Shown here in pieces: positions 15,886 to 24,353 of a DNA stretch of 64,000 nt. The number at the start of each line of letters is the position of its first letter. Position 1 is the first letter of the stretch. Origin of the DNA: Roseovarius sp. GTDB lineage: Bacteria > Pseudomonadota > Alphaproteobacteria > Rhodobacterales > Rhodobacteraceae. A program made the translations under genes and the position numbers. Location: NCBI RefSeq assembly GCF_030373445.1, contig NZ_JAUCYU010000015.1, forward strand, positions 58,315 through 122,314, read 5' to 3'. The notes beneath the pieces are model-generated. The model searched no databases. It saw only the letters and a list, made by a program, of their open reading frames with translations, and had not been told where the DNA came from.

Positions 15886-15961
15886 TTTGCAAACTTTTGC
15901 AAAGTTTAAAAAATTTTCAACCGGGATGGTATTTCGCGGTCGGTTTGCAAAAGTTTGCAGA
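15886..15961. promoter_or_regulatory. Two paired TTTGCAAA operators upstream of prpE
   Basis: TTTGCAAA occurs at 15886 and 15896, again at 15944, and as TTTGCAGA at 15954. In each pair the units start ten bases apart, one helical turn, and the two pairs are 58 bases apart. As I recall, ScfR/PccR (and the related RamB) recognise TTTGCAAA-type elements to control propionyl-CoA and acetate metabolism. The position 120-195 bases before prpE fits that role. The surrounding AT-rich stretch is unusual for this window. Between the pair and the prpE start no gene is seen. Confidence 0.6.
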
Positions 15962-16189
15962 ACCGGTGCGGAGAATCATCGGCACAACGACTTGCCATCC
16001 CGAGGGGCGGTTTACCACGTTCGGGACGGCGTTGCGCGGAAAGGCGGCTACCGTACGGAGGTTTTTCGCTCAGGGTGATTTTCGACATCGGCGATGTCGA
16101 AAACATATCAGAATCGAGGGCGGCGCGGGCCTATTTTCGGGCTACGGTCCGGCGCGGTGCCGGGCCGATCATCACAGGGTGCTGTTGCC

Positions 16190-16246
16190 ATGGGCGACAA
16201 GAAACAAAAGCCGGCCAAACCCGGCACGAAACCGACGAACAAGTAA
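16190..16246 (+). CDS. Possible 18-residue basic peptide
   Basis: ATG to TAA encodes MGDKKQKPAKPGTKPTNK, a Lys/Pro-rich peptide. It ends 23 bases before a very strong terminator, so a short transcript very probably ends here. AGGG lies about eleven bases upstream, which is only a weak ribosome binding site. The run of Lys and Pro codons is unlike random high-GC sequence. It may be a real small protein or part of a small RNA. Confidence 0.35.
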   Translation: MGDKKQKPAKPGTKPTNK

Positions 16247-16269
16247 TCTTCCCAGATCCCCATCTCGAC

Positions 16270-16307
16270 GCCGCAGCGCAGCCCCTGCGCTGCGGCACCT
16301 CGTTTTT
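16270..16307 (+). terminator. Very strong terminator
   Basis: GCCGCAGCGCAG-CCC-CTGCGCTGCGGC is a perfect 12-bp stem with a 3-base loop, followed by ACCTCGTTTTT. It ends a plus-strand transcript for which the only candidate product is the tiny ORF at 16190. It also lies downstream of the convergent gene at 16319-16756. Confidence 0.8.
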
Positions 16308-16318
16308 GCGCAAGCCTT

Positions 16319-16756
16319 TCAGGTGTCGTAGCCGCCCTCTTCCCATGGCGGAAAGAACATCAACGTATGCCCCGGCAGCAGGTCGACCAGAGGCGGGTCG
16401 TCAGGCGCGACTTCTTCGGTGCGGATGGCCGCGCCGAAGATATGGCCGTCATGCCTGATCGAGAACGGTTGCACCCTGATATCCCCGAACGAATGCGGCC
16501 CCAGCCAGCGGATATGTGCGGCGAGACGGGCCTCCCACTCGGCGGCGTCGATCTCGTCTCGCGGACCCAGCCTTTCGATCTTGCAGAAGGTGAACTGGCC
16601 ATCCGCCGCGAAGCGGTAGGTGCAGAGGTAATCCACGGGCGCGCCGTCTTCCGTCACGAACTGGCTGTCTATCCAGAACAGCGAGCCGTCCTTGCAGGCG
16701 CCGATGCGTTTCAGGTGATGGTCGTCGCGATAGAGGTGCAGCATGAACTCCGACAT
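16319..16756 (-). CDS. Conserved-looking cytoplasmic protein of unknown function
   Basis: 145 residues, no signal peptide or membrane span. Mixed alpha/beta composition with many aromatic and acidic residues (LCTYRFAADGQFTFCKIERLG, then HTLMFFPPWEEGGYDT at the C-terminus). It starts six bases after maeB on the same strand, so it is probably the second gene of a maeB operon. I do not recognise the family. Confidence 0.75.
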   Translation of the reverse strand: MSEFMLHLYRDDHHLKRIGACKDGSLFWIDSQFVTEDGAPVDYLCTYRFAADGQFTFCKIERLGPRDEIDAAEWEARLAAHIRWLGPHSFGDIRVQPFSIRHDGHIFGAAIRTEEVAPDDPPLVDLLPGHTLMFFPPWEEGGYDT

Positions 16757-16762
16757 GGGCGC

Positions 16763-19042
16763 TCAGCCGTAATGCGCGACCGGCGTGCCCGCGATGGCCG
16801 CCATGTTGAGCAGGCCGCGCGCCGTGACGCCGGCGGTGACGATATGGGCGCGGTTGCCCATGCCCATCAGGATCGGCCCCACTTCGAGCCCGCCGCCCTT
16901 GGCCTTGAGGATGTTGCGCACGCCCGAGGCCGCGTCGGAATTCGAGAAGATCAGGATGTTGGCCGCCCCTTCGAGCCGGTTGTCGGGCAGGAGGCGCTCG
17001 CGCAGTTCGGCGCTGAGCGCGGTGTCGACGTTCATTTCCCCCTCATAGGCGAAATCGCGCGGCTTGCTGTCGAGCACGTCGAGCGTGGCGCGCAGGCGCT
17101 TGCCGGAATCGCTGCCCTGGTTGCCGAACTGGGATTGCGAGCAGAGGGCGATCTTGGGCTCGATCCCGAAGCGGCGCACGTGGCGGGCGGCGCCGATGGC
17201 GATCTCGGCCAGCTGCTCGGGCGAGGGGAAGACGTTGACATGGGTGTCGGCGATGAAGAGCGGGCCATCTTCGAGGATGATCATCGAGAGCGCGCCCTGG
17301 GGGTGGCAATCGTCGGAGCATAGCACCTGCGAGATGTAGTTCAGGTGCCAGTGATATTCGCCGAACGTGCCGCAGATCAGGCTGTCGGCCTCGTCCCGGT
17401 GGACCATGACGGCGCCGATGGCGGTGGTGTTGGTGCGCATGATCGCCTTGGCGAGATCGGGCGAGACGCCGCGGCGCTTCATCAGGGCGTGGTAGCTGCC
17501 CCAGTAATCGCGGTAGCGGGGGTCGTTTTCCGGGTTGACGATGTTGACGTCGCGCTCGGGCCGGATTTCCAGGCCGAGGCGTTCGCAGCGGGTGGTGATC
17601 ACCTCGGGCCGACCGATCAGGATGGGCTGTTCGGTGGTCTCCTCGAGGATGGCCTGGGCCGCGCGGAGCACGCGTTCGTCTTCCCCTTCGGCAAAGACGA
17701 TCCGGCGCGAGGCGGTGCGGGCGGCGTCGAAGACCGGGCGCATGAGCAGGGCGGACTTGTAGACGCTGGCATCCAGCCGGTGCTTGTAGGCATCGAGATC
17801 GTCGAGCGGGCGGGCGGCGACGCCGGTTTCCATGGCCGCGCGGGCGACGGAGGTGGAGACGATGCCCGAGAGGCGCGGGTCGAAGGGTTTGGGGATCAGG
17901 TAGTCGGCGCCGAAGGTGAGTTGTTCGCCCTTGTAGGCCGCCGCCGCCTCGGCCGAGGTGGTGTGGCGGGCGAGTTCCGCGATGCCCTCGACACAGGCGA
18001 TCTGCATCTCGTCGTTGATCTCGGTCGCGCCGACGTCGAGCGCGCCGCGGAAGATGAAGGGGAAGCAGAGGACGTTGTTGACCTGGTTGGGGAAGTCGCT
18101 GCGGCCGGTGGCGATGATGGCTTTCGGCGCGACCTCGCGGGCGACGTCGGGCATGATCTCGGGCGTGGGGTTGGCCAGCGCGAAGATGATCGGGCGGTCG
18201 GCCATCTTCGCCACGTGTTCGGGCTTGAGCACGTTGGGGCCGGAGAGGCCGAGGAAGAGATCGGCGCCGTCCATCACGTCGTCGAGCGTGCGCAGGTCGG
18301 TTGCCTGGGCGAAGGCGGCTTTCTGGGGGTTCATGTCCTCTTCGCGGCCTTCGTAAACGAGGCCGTGGATGTCGCAGAGCCAGACGTTGTCGCGCTTCAC
18401 CCCCAGTTTCAGCAGGAGGTTGAGGCAGGCAATGCCGGCCGCGCCGCCGCCGGTGGAGACGATCTTGATGTCCTCGAAGGATTTGCCGGCGACGTGCAGC
18501 GCGTTGCGGGCCGCGGCGCCGACGACGATGGCGGTGCCGTGCTGGTCGTCGTGGAAGACGGGGATGTTCATCCGTTCGCGGCAGATCTTCTCGACGATGA
18601 AACAGTCGGGGGCCTTGATGTCCTCGAGGTTGATGGCGCCGAAGGTGGGTTCGAGCGCGCAGACGATTTCGGCTAGGCGCTCGGGGTCGGATTCGTTCAC
18701 CTCGATATCGAAGCAGTCGATATTGGCGAATTTCTTGAAGAGCACCGCCTTGCCCTCCATCACCGGCTTGGAGGCGAGCGCGCCGATATTGCCGAGGCCG
18801 AGGACAGCGGTGCCGTTCGAGACCACGCCGACGAGGTTGGCGCGGGAGGTGTAGAGGCTGGCCGCCTTCTCGTCGGCCTTGATTTCAAGGCAGGCTTCGG
18901 CCACGCCGGGCGAGTAGGCCAGCGACAGGTCGCGGCCGTTGGCGAGCGGCTTGGTGGCCCTGATCTCCAGCTTGCCGGGCTTGGGGAACTGGTGATAGGC
19001 CAGTGCCGCCTGGGTCTGGGCGTCCTTGGGGGTGTCGGTCAT
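16763..19042 (-). CDS. maeB: NADP-dependent malic enzyme with phosphotransacetylase-like domain
   Basis: 759 residues, the normal size for MaeB. Residues about 1-420 are the malic enzyme (decarboxylation of malate to pyruvate with NADP+ reduction), with SLAYSPGVAEACL, the GTAIVVGAAARNAL segment and the STGGGAAGIACLNLL nucleotide-binding loop. Residues about 430-759 form a phosphotransacetylase-type domain that is regulatory in this family and responds to acetyl-CoA. The ATG at 19042 (MTDTPKDAQTQ) has GGGAGGGA upstream. A perfect palindrome lies 20 bases before the start. Confidence 0.95.
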   Translation of the reverse strand: MTDTPKDAQTQAALAYHQFPKPGKLEIRATKPLANGRDLSLAYSPGVAEACLEIKADEKAASLYTSRANLVGVVSNGTAVLGLGNIGALASKPVMEGKAVLFKKFANIDCFDIEVNESDPERLAEIVCALEPTFGAINLEDIKAPDCFIVEKICRERMNIPVFHDDQHGTAIVVGAAARNALHVAGKSFEDIKIVSTGGGAAGIACLNLLLKLGVKRDNVWLCDIHGLVYEGREEDMNPQKAAFAQATDLRTLDDVMDGADLFLGLSGPNVLKPEHVAKMADRPIIFALANPTPEIMPDVAREVAPKAIIATGRSDFPNQVNNVLCFPFIFRGALDVGATEINDEMQIACVEGIAELARHTTSAEAAAAYKGEQLTFGADYLIPKPFDPRLSGIVSTSVARAAMETGVAARPLDDLDAYKHRLDASVYKSALLMRPVFDAARTASRRIVFAEGEDERVLRAAQAILEETTEQPILIGRPEVITTRCERLGLEIRPERDVNIVNPENDPRYRDYWGSYHALMKRRGVSPDLAKAIMRTNTTAIGAVMVHRDEADSLICGTFGEYHWHLNYISQVLCSDDCHPQGALSMIILEDGPLFIADTHVNVFPSPEQLAEIAIGAARHVRRFGIEPKIALCSQSQFGNQGSDSGKRLRATLDVLDSKPRDFAYEGEMNVDTALSAELRERLLPDNRLEGAANILIFSNSDAASGVRNILKAKGGGLEVGPILMGMGNRAHIVTAGVTARGLLNMAAIAGTPVAHYG

Positions 19043-19061
19043 TCTGGTCCCTCCCGCGATT

Positions 19062-19079
19062 TGGTTTAGTGCTAAACCA
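19062..19079. promoter_or_regulatory. Perfect palindrome in the maeB leader
   Basis: TGGTTTAG-TG-CTAAACCA is an 8-bp perfect inverted repeat 20-37 bases upstream of the maeB start, within the 164-base region divergent from cdd. The TGGT...ACCA ends resemble GntR-family operators. A repressor bound here would block maeB transcription or its start. Confidence 0.5.
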
Positions 19080-19206
19080 TTTTCTGCGGCGTGCAAGAAG
19101 CTGCCTTCCGGCGCGGCAATTCGCGCAGCGTCAGCTTGCATATCGGGTTCATGGCGCGCAATCTTTATCTGGCCGGTGCGCCGGCCGAGTGGGAGAGGTT
19201 TGCCAG

Positions 19207-19599
19207 ATGTCGTTGATCGAGGATGCCGCGAAGGTTCGCGAAAAGGCCTATGCACCCTATTCCGGGTTCAAGGTGGGTGCGGCGATCCGGACCGTGTCGG
19301 GCCGGGTGTTCGTGGGCTGCAATGTCGAGAACGTGGCCTATCCGGAGGGGACCTGTGCCGAGGCCGGGGCGATTGCCGCGATGGTGGCGGCGGGCGAGGG
19401 CGAGATCGCCGAGGTGGCGGTGATCGCCGACAGCCCGGCGCCGGTGACGCCCTGTGGCGGATGCCGGCAGAAGCTGGCGGAATTCGGAGGCGCCACGGTG
19501 CCGGTGACGATGGCGACGGTGGCGGGGGTCGAGAAGACGGTGACGCTGGCCGAGCTGCTGCCGCTGGCGTTCGAGCAGGCCCATATGGCGAAAGACTGA
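19207..19599 (+). CDS. cdd: Cytidine deaminase
   Basis: 130 residues, the homotetrameric type. Converts cytidine and deoxycytidine to uridine and deoxyuridine. Zinc ligands are Cys50 in TCAEAG (catalytic Glu52) and Cys83 and Cys86 in PCGGCRQ, giving the three-Cys pattern of short CDAs. GAGAGG lies eight bases before the ATG. First gene of the nucleoside salvage operon; deoA begins four bases after its stop. Confidence 0.95.
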   Translation: MSLIEDAAKVREKAYAPYSGFKVGAAIRTVSGRVFVGCNVENVAYPEGTCAEAGAIAAMVAAGEGEIAEVAVIADSPAPVTPCGGCRQKLAEFGGATVPVTMATVAGVEKTVTLAELLPLAFEQAHMAKD

Positions 19600-19603
19600 C
19601 AGG

Positions 19604-20908
19604 TTGGATGCGCGTGCGATCATTGCCGCCCTGCGGGACGGGCGGGGCGCCTCGGCGGAGGAGATGACGTGGTTTGCCAACGGGTTGGCGAGCGGGCACG
19701 TGAGCGATGCACAGGCCGGGGCGTTTGCCATGGCGGTGCTGCTGAAGGGGCTGAGGCCCGAGGAACGGACGGCGCTGACGCTGGCGATGCGGGACAGTGG
19801 CGAGACGTTGCGGTGGCGGCTGAATGGGCCGGTGATCGACAAGCATTCGACCGGCGGGGTGGGCGATTGCGTGAGTTTGGTATTGGCGCCGGCGCTGGCG
19901 GCGTGCGGGGCCTATGTGCCGATGATCTCGGGCCGGGGGCTGGGCCATACCGGCGGGACGCTCGACAAGCTGGAGGCGATCCCGGGGCTGCGGACCGACA
20001 TGAGCGAGGCGCAGCTTTACCAAATCGTTAACGCAGCGGGGTGCGCGATCGTCGGCGCGACGGGGCAGGTGGCGCCGGCGGACCGGCGGCTTTACGCGAT
20101 CCGCGACGTGACCGCGACGGTGGAGAGCCTCGACCTGATCACCGCGTCGATCCTGTCGAAGAAGCTGGCCGCCGGGCTGGATGGCCTCGTGCTGGACGTG
20201 AAGCTTGGCAGCGGGGCGTTCATGAAAGGTAAAGAGGACGCCCGCGCGCTGGCACAGGCGCTGGTCGAGACTTCTAATGCCGCCGGCTGCCGGACGAGCG
20301 CGGTGATTTCCGACATGAACCAGCCGCTGGCCCCGGCGCTGGGCAACGGGCTGGAAGTGGCCTGTGCGATGCGGGTGCTGACGGGGCAGGCGGCGGGGCC
20401 GCTGGCGGAGTTGAGCGCGGTGCTGGGCGGGCTGGCGCTGGCCGGGGCGGGGCTGGCGAAGGATGAGAGTGAGGGTGCGGAGAAGATCCGGGCGTCGCTG
20501 GCCGATGGGCGCGCGGCCGAGCGGTTCGGCCGGATGGTAGGCGCGATGGGCGGGCCGGTGGGGTTCGTCGACCGGTGGGCGTGGTTTTTGCCGGAAGCGA
20601 CCGTGATCCGGGAGTTCAAGGCGGAGCGCGCCGGGTTCGTCGCCGCCATGGATGGCGAGGCGATGGGGCTTGCGGTGATCGAGCTGGGCGGCGGCCGGCA
20701 GGTGGAAGGCGACGTGATCGAGCCGAGCACGGGGCTGTCGGACATCGTGGCGCTTGGCGCGGAGGTGGAGGCGGGCCAGCCGCTGCTGCGCATCCATGCC
20801 GCAAGGGCCGAACATGCCGACCGGGCGGAGGCGATCCTGCGGCGGGCCATTACCATCGGAGACGCCGCGCCGGAGCTGCCGCCGCTGGTGCATGAGAGGG
20901 TCGGCTGA
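19604..20908 (+). CDS. deoA: Thymidine phosphorylase
   Basis: 434 residues. Phosphorolyses thymidine and deoxyuridine to the base and 2-deoxyribose 1-phosphate. The family signature IDKHSTGGVGDCVSL binds phosphate, and SGRGLGHTGGTLDKLE follows. The start is TTG at 19604 (reads MDARAIIAALRDGRG), the only one consistent with the family N-terminus, with ACAGG just upstream; the weak start and four-base gap after cdd imply translational coupling. Its stop overlaps the deoB start (TGATG). Confidence 0.95.
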   Translation: MDARAIIAALRDGRGASAEEMTWFANGLASGHVSDAQAGAFAMAVLLKGLRPEERTALTLAMRDSGETLRWRLNGPVIDKHSTGGVGDCVSLVLAPALAACGAYVPMISGRGLGHTGGTLDKLEAIPGLRTDMSEAQLYQIVNAAGCAIVGATGQVAPADRRLYAIRDVTATVESLDLITASILSKKLAAGLDGLVLDVKLGSGAFMKGKEDARALAQALVETSNAAGCRTSAVISDMNQPLAPALGNGLEVACAMRVLTGQAAGPLAELSAVLGGLALAGAGLAKDESEGAEKIRASLADGRAAERFGRMVGAMGGPVGFVDRWAWFLPEATVIREFKAERAGFVAAMDGEAMGLAVIELGGGRQVEGDVIEPSTGLSDIVALGAEVEAGQPLLRIHAARAEHADRAEAILRRAITIGDAAPELPPLVHERVG

Positions 20909-22104
20909 TGGCGCGGGTATTCCTGATCGTGATGGATTCCGTGGGCATCGGCGGGGCGCCGGATGCGGGCGAGTACCTGAACGCGGGCGAACCGGACACG
21001 GGGTCGAACACCGTGGCGCATATCGCCCAGGCGCGGGCCGGGCTGAAGATGCCGGTGCTGGACAGGCTGGGGCTGGGCGCGGCGGTGAAGCTCGCCTCGG
21101 GCAAGATGGCGCCGGGGTTGGGGGCCGCACCGGAGGGGCTGTGGGGCGCGGCGAGCGAGGTGTCGAAGGGGAAGGATACCACCTCGGGGCATTGGGAGCT
21201 GGCCGGGCTGCCGGTGCCGTTCGACTGGCATTACTTCCCCGACGAGGAACCGGCCTTTCCCGAGGAGATCACCGAGGCGGTGAAGCGGCTGGCCGGGACG
21301 GAGGGCGTGCTGGGCAATCGCCATGCCTCGGGCACGGTGATCCTCGAGGAATTGGGCGAGGAGCATATGCGGACGGGCTGGCCGATCTGCTATACCTCGG
21401 CCGACAGCGTGTTCCAGATCGCGGCGCATGAGGAGGTTTTCGGGCGCGAGCGCCTGCTGACGCTCTGTCGCGAGATCGCGCCGATGCTGCACGAGATGCG
21501 GGTGGGCCGGGTGATCGCCCGGCCGTTCACCGGCGATGCCGAAAGCGGCTTCCGGCGCACCGCCTATCGCCGGGATTTCGCCATGACGCCGCCGGGCTGG
21601 ACGCTGTGCGACTGGGTCAGGGCCGCGGGGGGCCGGGTGCACGGGATCGGCAAGATCGGCGACATCTTCTCGATGCAGGGGATCACCGACGTGGCCAAGG
21701 GTACCGATGCGGAGTTGATGGGGCACCTGGCCGACGCGCTGGAGACGGCGGAGGACGGGAGCCTGACCTTCGCCAATTTCGTGGAGTTCGACGCGGTCTA
21801 TGGCCACCGGCGCGACGTGGAGGGCTATGCCGCCGCGCTGGAGTGGTTCGACCGCAAGGTCGGGGAATTGCTGCCGCGACTGGGCGAGGGCGACGTGATG
21901 ATCCTGACCGCCGATCACGGCAATGACCCCACATGGCCCGGCACGGATCACACGCGCGAGCGGGTGCCGGTGCTGGTGGCCGGTGCGGGCAAGGGAGAGA
22001 TCGGGCAGGTGGGTTTCGTCGACGTGGCTGCGAGCGTGGCGGCGTGGCTGGGCCTCGAGAATGGCGGGCCGGGGCGCAGTTTTCTGACCCCGCCGGAGGG
22101 ATGA
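20908..22104 (+). CDS. deoB: Phosphopentomutase
   Basis: 398 residues of the alkaline-phosphatase superfamily. Interconverts (deoxy)ribose 1-phosphate and 5-phosphate. Metal-binding signatures are present at both ends: MARVFLIVMDSVGIGGAPDA with the first Asp, KGKDTTSGHWELAG with the phosphorylated Thr, and TADHGNDPTWPGTDHTRE with the C-terminal Asp/His ligands. It overlaps deoA by one base. Downstream, 74 bases separate it from upp. Confidence 0.96.
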   Translation: MARVFLIVMDSVGIGGAPDAGEYLNAGEPDTGSNTVAHIAQARAGLKMPVLDRLGLGAAVKLASGKMAPGLGAAPEGLWGAASEVSKGKDTTSGHWELAGLPVPFDWHYFPDEEPAFPEEITEAVKRLAGTEGVLGNRHASGTVILEELGEEHMRTGWPICYTSADSVFQIAAHEEVFGRERLLTLCREIAPMLHEMRVGRVIARPFTGDAESGFRRTAYRRDFAMTPPGWTLCDWVRAAGGRVHGIGKIGDIFSMQGITDVAKGTDAELMGHLADALETAEDGSLTFANFVEFDAVYGHRRDVEGYAAALEWFDRKVGELLPRLGEGDVMILTADHGNDPTWPGTDHTRERVPVLVAGAGKGEIGQVGFVDVAASVAAWLGLENGGPGRSFLTPPEG

Positions 22105-22178
22105 GCGCGGCATCCGGCGTTGCCCTCGGGGCGCGATTGCGGGAAAAGGCGGGGCAGACAGCCTGAGAGGAGCCGGAG

Positions 22179-22811
22179 ATGAAAGAGCACCTGACCGTCG
22201 TCAAGCACCCGCTGGTGCAGCACAAGCTGACCCTGATGCGGGAAAAGACCACATCCACGGCCGTGTTCCGGCAGCTTCTGCGCGAGATCAGCCAGTTGCT
22301 GGCCTACGAGGTGACGCACCAGCTGCCGATGACGACGCGGCGGATCGAGACCCCGCTGGAGGAGATGGACGCGCCGGTGCTGGACGGGCGCAAGCTGGCG
22401 CTGATCTCGATCCTGCGGGCGGGGAACGGGCTTCTGGACGGGATGCTGGAGCTGATTCCCTCGGCCCGGGTGGGGTTCGTGGGGCTCTACCGCGACGAGG
22501 AGACGCTTCAGCCGGTGCAGTACTATTTCAAGGTGCCCGAGCTGCTTGACGAGCGGCTGTCGATCGTGGTCGACCCGATGCTGGCGACCGGCAATTCCTC
22601 GGCCGCGGCGGTGGACCTGGTGAAGAAGGCGGGCGCGAAGGACATCCGATTCCTTTGCCTGCTCGCCGCGCCGGAGGGCGTGGCGCGGATGAAGGAGGCG
22701 CATCCGGACGTGCCGATCGTGACGGCGTCGCTGGACGAGCGGCTGAACGAGATGGGCTATATCCTGCCGGGGCTGGGGGATGCGGGCGACCGCATGTTCG
22801 GCACGCAATAA
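22179..22811 (+). CDS. upp: Uracil phosphoribosyltransferase
   Basis: 210 residues. Makes UMP from uracil and PRPP, completing salvage of the base released by DeoA. The PRPP-binding loop is VVDPMLATGNS (130-140); the uracil-binding C-terminus YILPGLGDAGDRMFGTQ is canonical. GAGGAGCCGGAG precedes the ATG. Last gene of the cdd-deoA-deoB-upp operon. Confidence 0.96.
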   Translation: MKEHLTVVKHPLVQHKLTLMREKTTSTAVFRQLLREISQLLAYEVTHQLPMTTRRIETPLEEMDAPVLDGRKLALISILRAGNGLLDGMLELIPSARVGFVGLYRDEETLQPVQYYFKVPELLDERLSIVVDPMLATGNSSAAAVDLVKKAGAKDIRFLCLLAAPEGVARMKEAHPDVPIVTASLDERLNEMGYILPGLGDAGDRMFGTQ

Positions 22812-22874
22812 GGGAAACCTGTTTACTCACATCCTATTATGAGGCAATCTCGACCCAGTTACTCTGGGGGTAAA

Positions 22875-24143
22875 ATGAGATTAGCAAGTGTGCTGGCGAC
22901 GGCTGCCATCGTCGTGTCTTGCGGGTCTGGCATTGCCCAGGCCCAGATCAAAAAAACGGTTCCGGCGGAGTTCCCGCCGGCGTCCTATACCGGCCGGCAA
23001 TATGTCGACAGCACCGGATGCGTGTTCATCCGGGCGGGCGTTGACGGCGCGGTGAACTGGGTGCCGCGGGTGAGCCGCGGACGCAAGCAGATCTGTGGAA
23101 TGCAGCCGACCCTGTCGGGCAACCAGATCGCGGCGGCACGGGCGCCGAGGGCCACGGCCCCGGTGACGCAGCCCGCGCCGGCCCCGGCGACGACGACCGT
23201 TGCGCGCAAGCCTGCGCCGGCGCCGGCTGCGACGCCGCTTTACCGCTCGGCCCCGCCGCCGAAGCCGGCCGCGACCACGCCCGACCCGGTGCCGGTGACC
23301 GCCCCGGTGGCCAAGCCGGAACCCGCGCCCAAGCCGCGCCGGGTGGTGGTGGCCAATTGCGCGAACCTGAGCCCGCAATCGCAGCAGTACATCAATTCGA
23401 CGAACCGCTACACGATCCGCTGCGGCCCGCAGAGCGCACCGCACGTGACCGAGCGGGCGACCGCGGGCCCCAACGCCACGGTCTACAACCCCGGTACGCC
23501 GACCGGTGTCACGTCCTACAGAACGGGCAGCTATGCCGCGCCGGGCTACGTGACCGCGACGACGAGGGTGGCGCCGAAGCATGTCTATGCCAACCAGAAG
23601 GCCAGCACCGAGGGGGTCTACGTGCCCGAGGGCTATGTCTCGGTGTGGGAGGATGACCGGCTGAACACCCGCCGGGCGCACCAGACCTTTGCCGGCAAGG
23701 CGCAGATGGAGCAGCGGTGGACCAAGACCACGCCGCGGCAGCTGAAGCAGCCGGCGGTGGGCCCGGTGGTGACGGAGGCGGACGTGGTGACGCGCTCTGC
23801 GGTGTCGACGCCGATGGTGATGAGCTTTGCCCAGCAGGGCGCGCCGCAGGCGAAGGCCGCGCCGAAGCCGGCCGCCACGATGGCCGCGACGCCCAAGGTC
23901 GAGACCCGGGCGGCGAGCCATCGCTACGTGGAGCTGGGCAATTTCAGCGACCCGGCCCACGCCAAGCGGACGGCGCAGAAGCTGGCCAATTCCGGCCTGC
24001 CCGCGCGGATGGGCAAGGTGACCCACAAGGGCAAGACCTACACGCTGGTCATGGCCGGGCCGTTCACGACGCAAAGCGCGCTTGACAGCGGGCTGGCCCG
24101 GGTGCGCGGCATGGGCTTTGCGCAGGCGAGCCTGCGTCGGTAG
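22875..24143 (+). CDS. SPOR-domain envelope protein with Pro/Ala-rich linker
   Basis: 422 residues with a signal peptide (MRLASVLATAAIVVSCGSG, cleavage near AQA). A short conserved segment (residues about 27-75, with YVDSTGCVFIRAGVDG and RKQICGM) is followed by a Pro/Ala-rich linker, a middle part with Cys pairs, and a C-terminal SPOR domain (HRYVELGNFSDPAHAKRT to the end) that binds glycan strands lacking stem peptides at division sites. It is thus likely periplasmic and septal. CTGGGGG lies upstream of the ATG. Followed by a terminator. Confidence 0.85.
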   Translation: MRLASVLATAAIVVSCGSGIAQAQIKKTVPAEFPPASYTGRQYVDSTGCVFIRAGVDGAVNWVPRVSRGRKQICGMQPTLSGNQIAAARAPRATAPVTQPAPAPATTTVARKPAPAPAATPLYRSAPPPKPAATTPDPVPVTAPVAKPEPAPKPRRVVVANCANLSPQSQQYINSTNRYTIRCGPQSAPHVTERATAGPNATVYNPGTPTGVTSYRTGSYAAPGYVTATTRVAPKHVYANQKASTEGVYVPEGYVSVWEDDRLNTRRAHQTFAGKAQMEQRWTKTTPRQLKQPAVGPVVTEADVVTRSAVSTPMVMSFAQQGAPQAKAAPKPAATMAATPKVETRAASHRYVELGNFSDPAHAKRTAQKLANSGLPARMGKVTHKGKTYTLVMAGPFTTQSALDSGLARVRGMGFAQASLRR

Positions 24144-24168
24144 GGACCGCGGTTCGGAGACGAGGAGA

Positions 24169-24200
24169 GGCGGCGCCGGAAACGGGGCCGCCTTATTTTG
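24169..24200 (+). terminator. Terminator after the SPOR gene
   Basis: GGCGGC pairs with GCCGCC across a 12-base loop, followed by TTATTTTGTCT. Confidence 0.6.
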
Positions 24201-24353
24201 TCTAGAGTATGAGAGCTTGGACCACCCCTTTGCGTTTCGTGTTGCAATTCGAGGCCGAACGTCTTGTGAGCTTGGCGGCATGTCCATGGACGTCTTTCGA
24301 AGAAATCCTCGGAAGCCTACTGTCCCGAAGGTTGGCTCGGCGGGACAATTCGG

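Noticed and set aside
15886..15961. Repeats considered as a short CRISPR-like array
   Set aside because: Only four 8-bp palindromic units with 2-base gaps; this is an operator pattern, not repeats with spacers.
22101..22166. 21-codon frame overlapping the deoB stop codon
   Set aside because: Too short, no ribosome binding site of its own, no motif. Treated only as a possible remnant.
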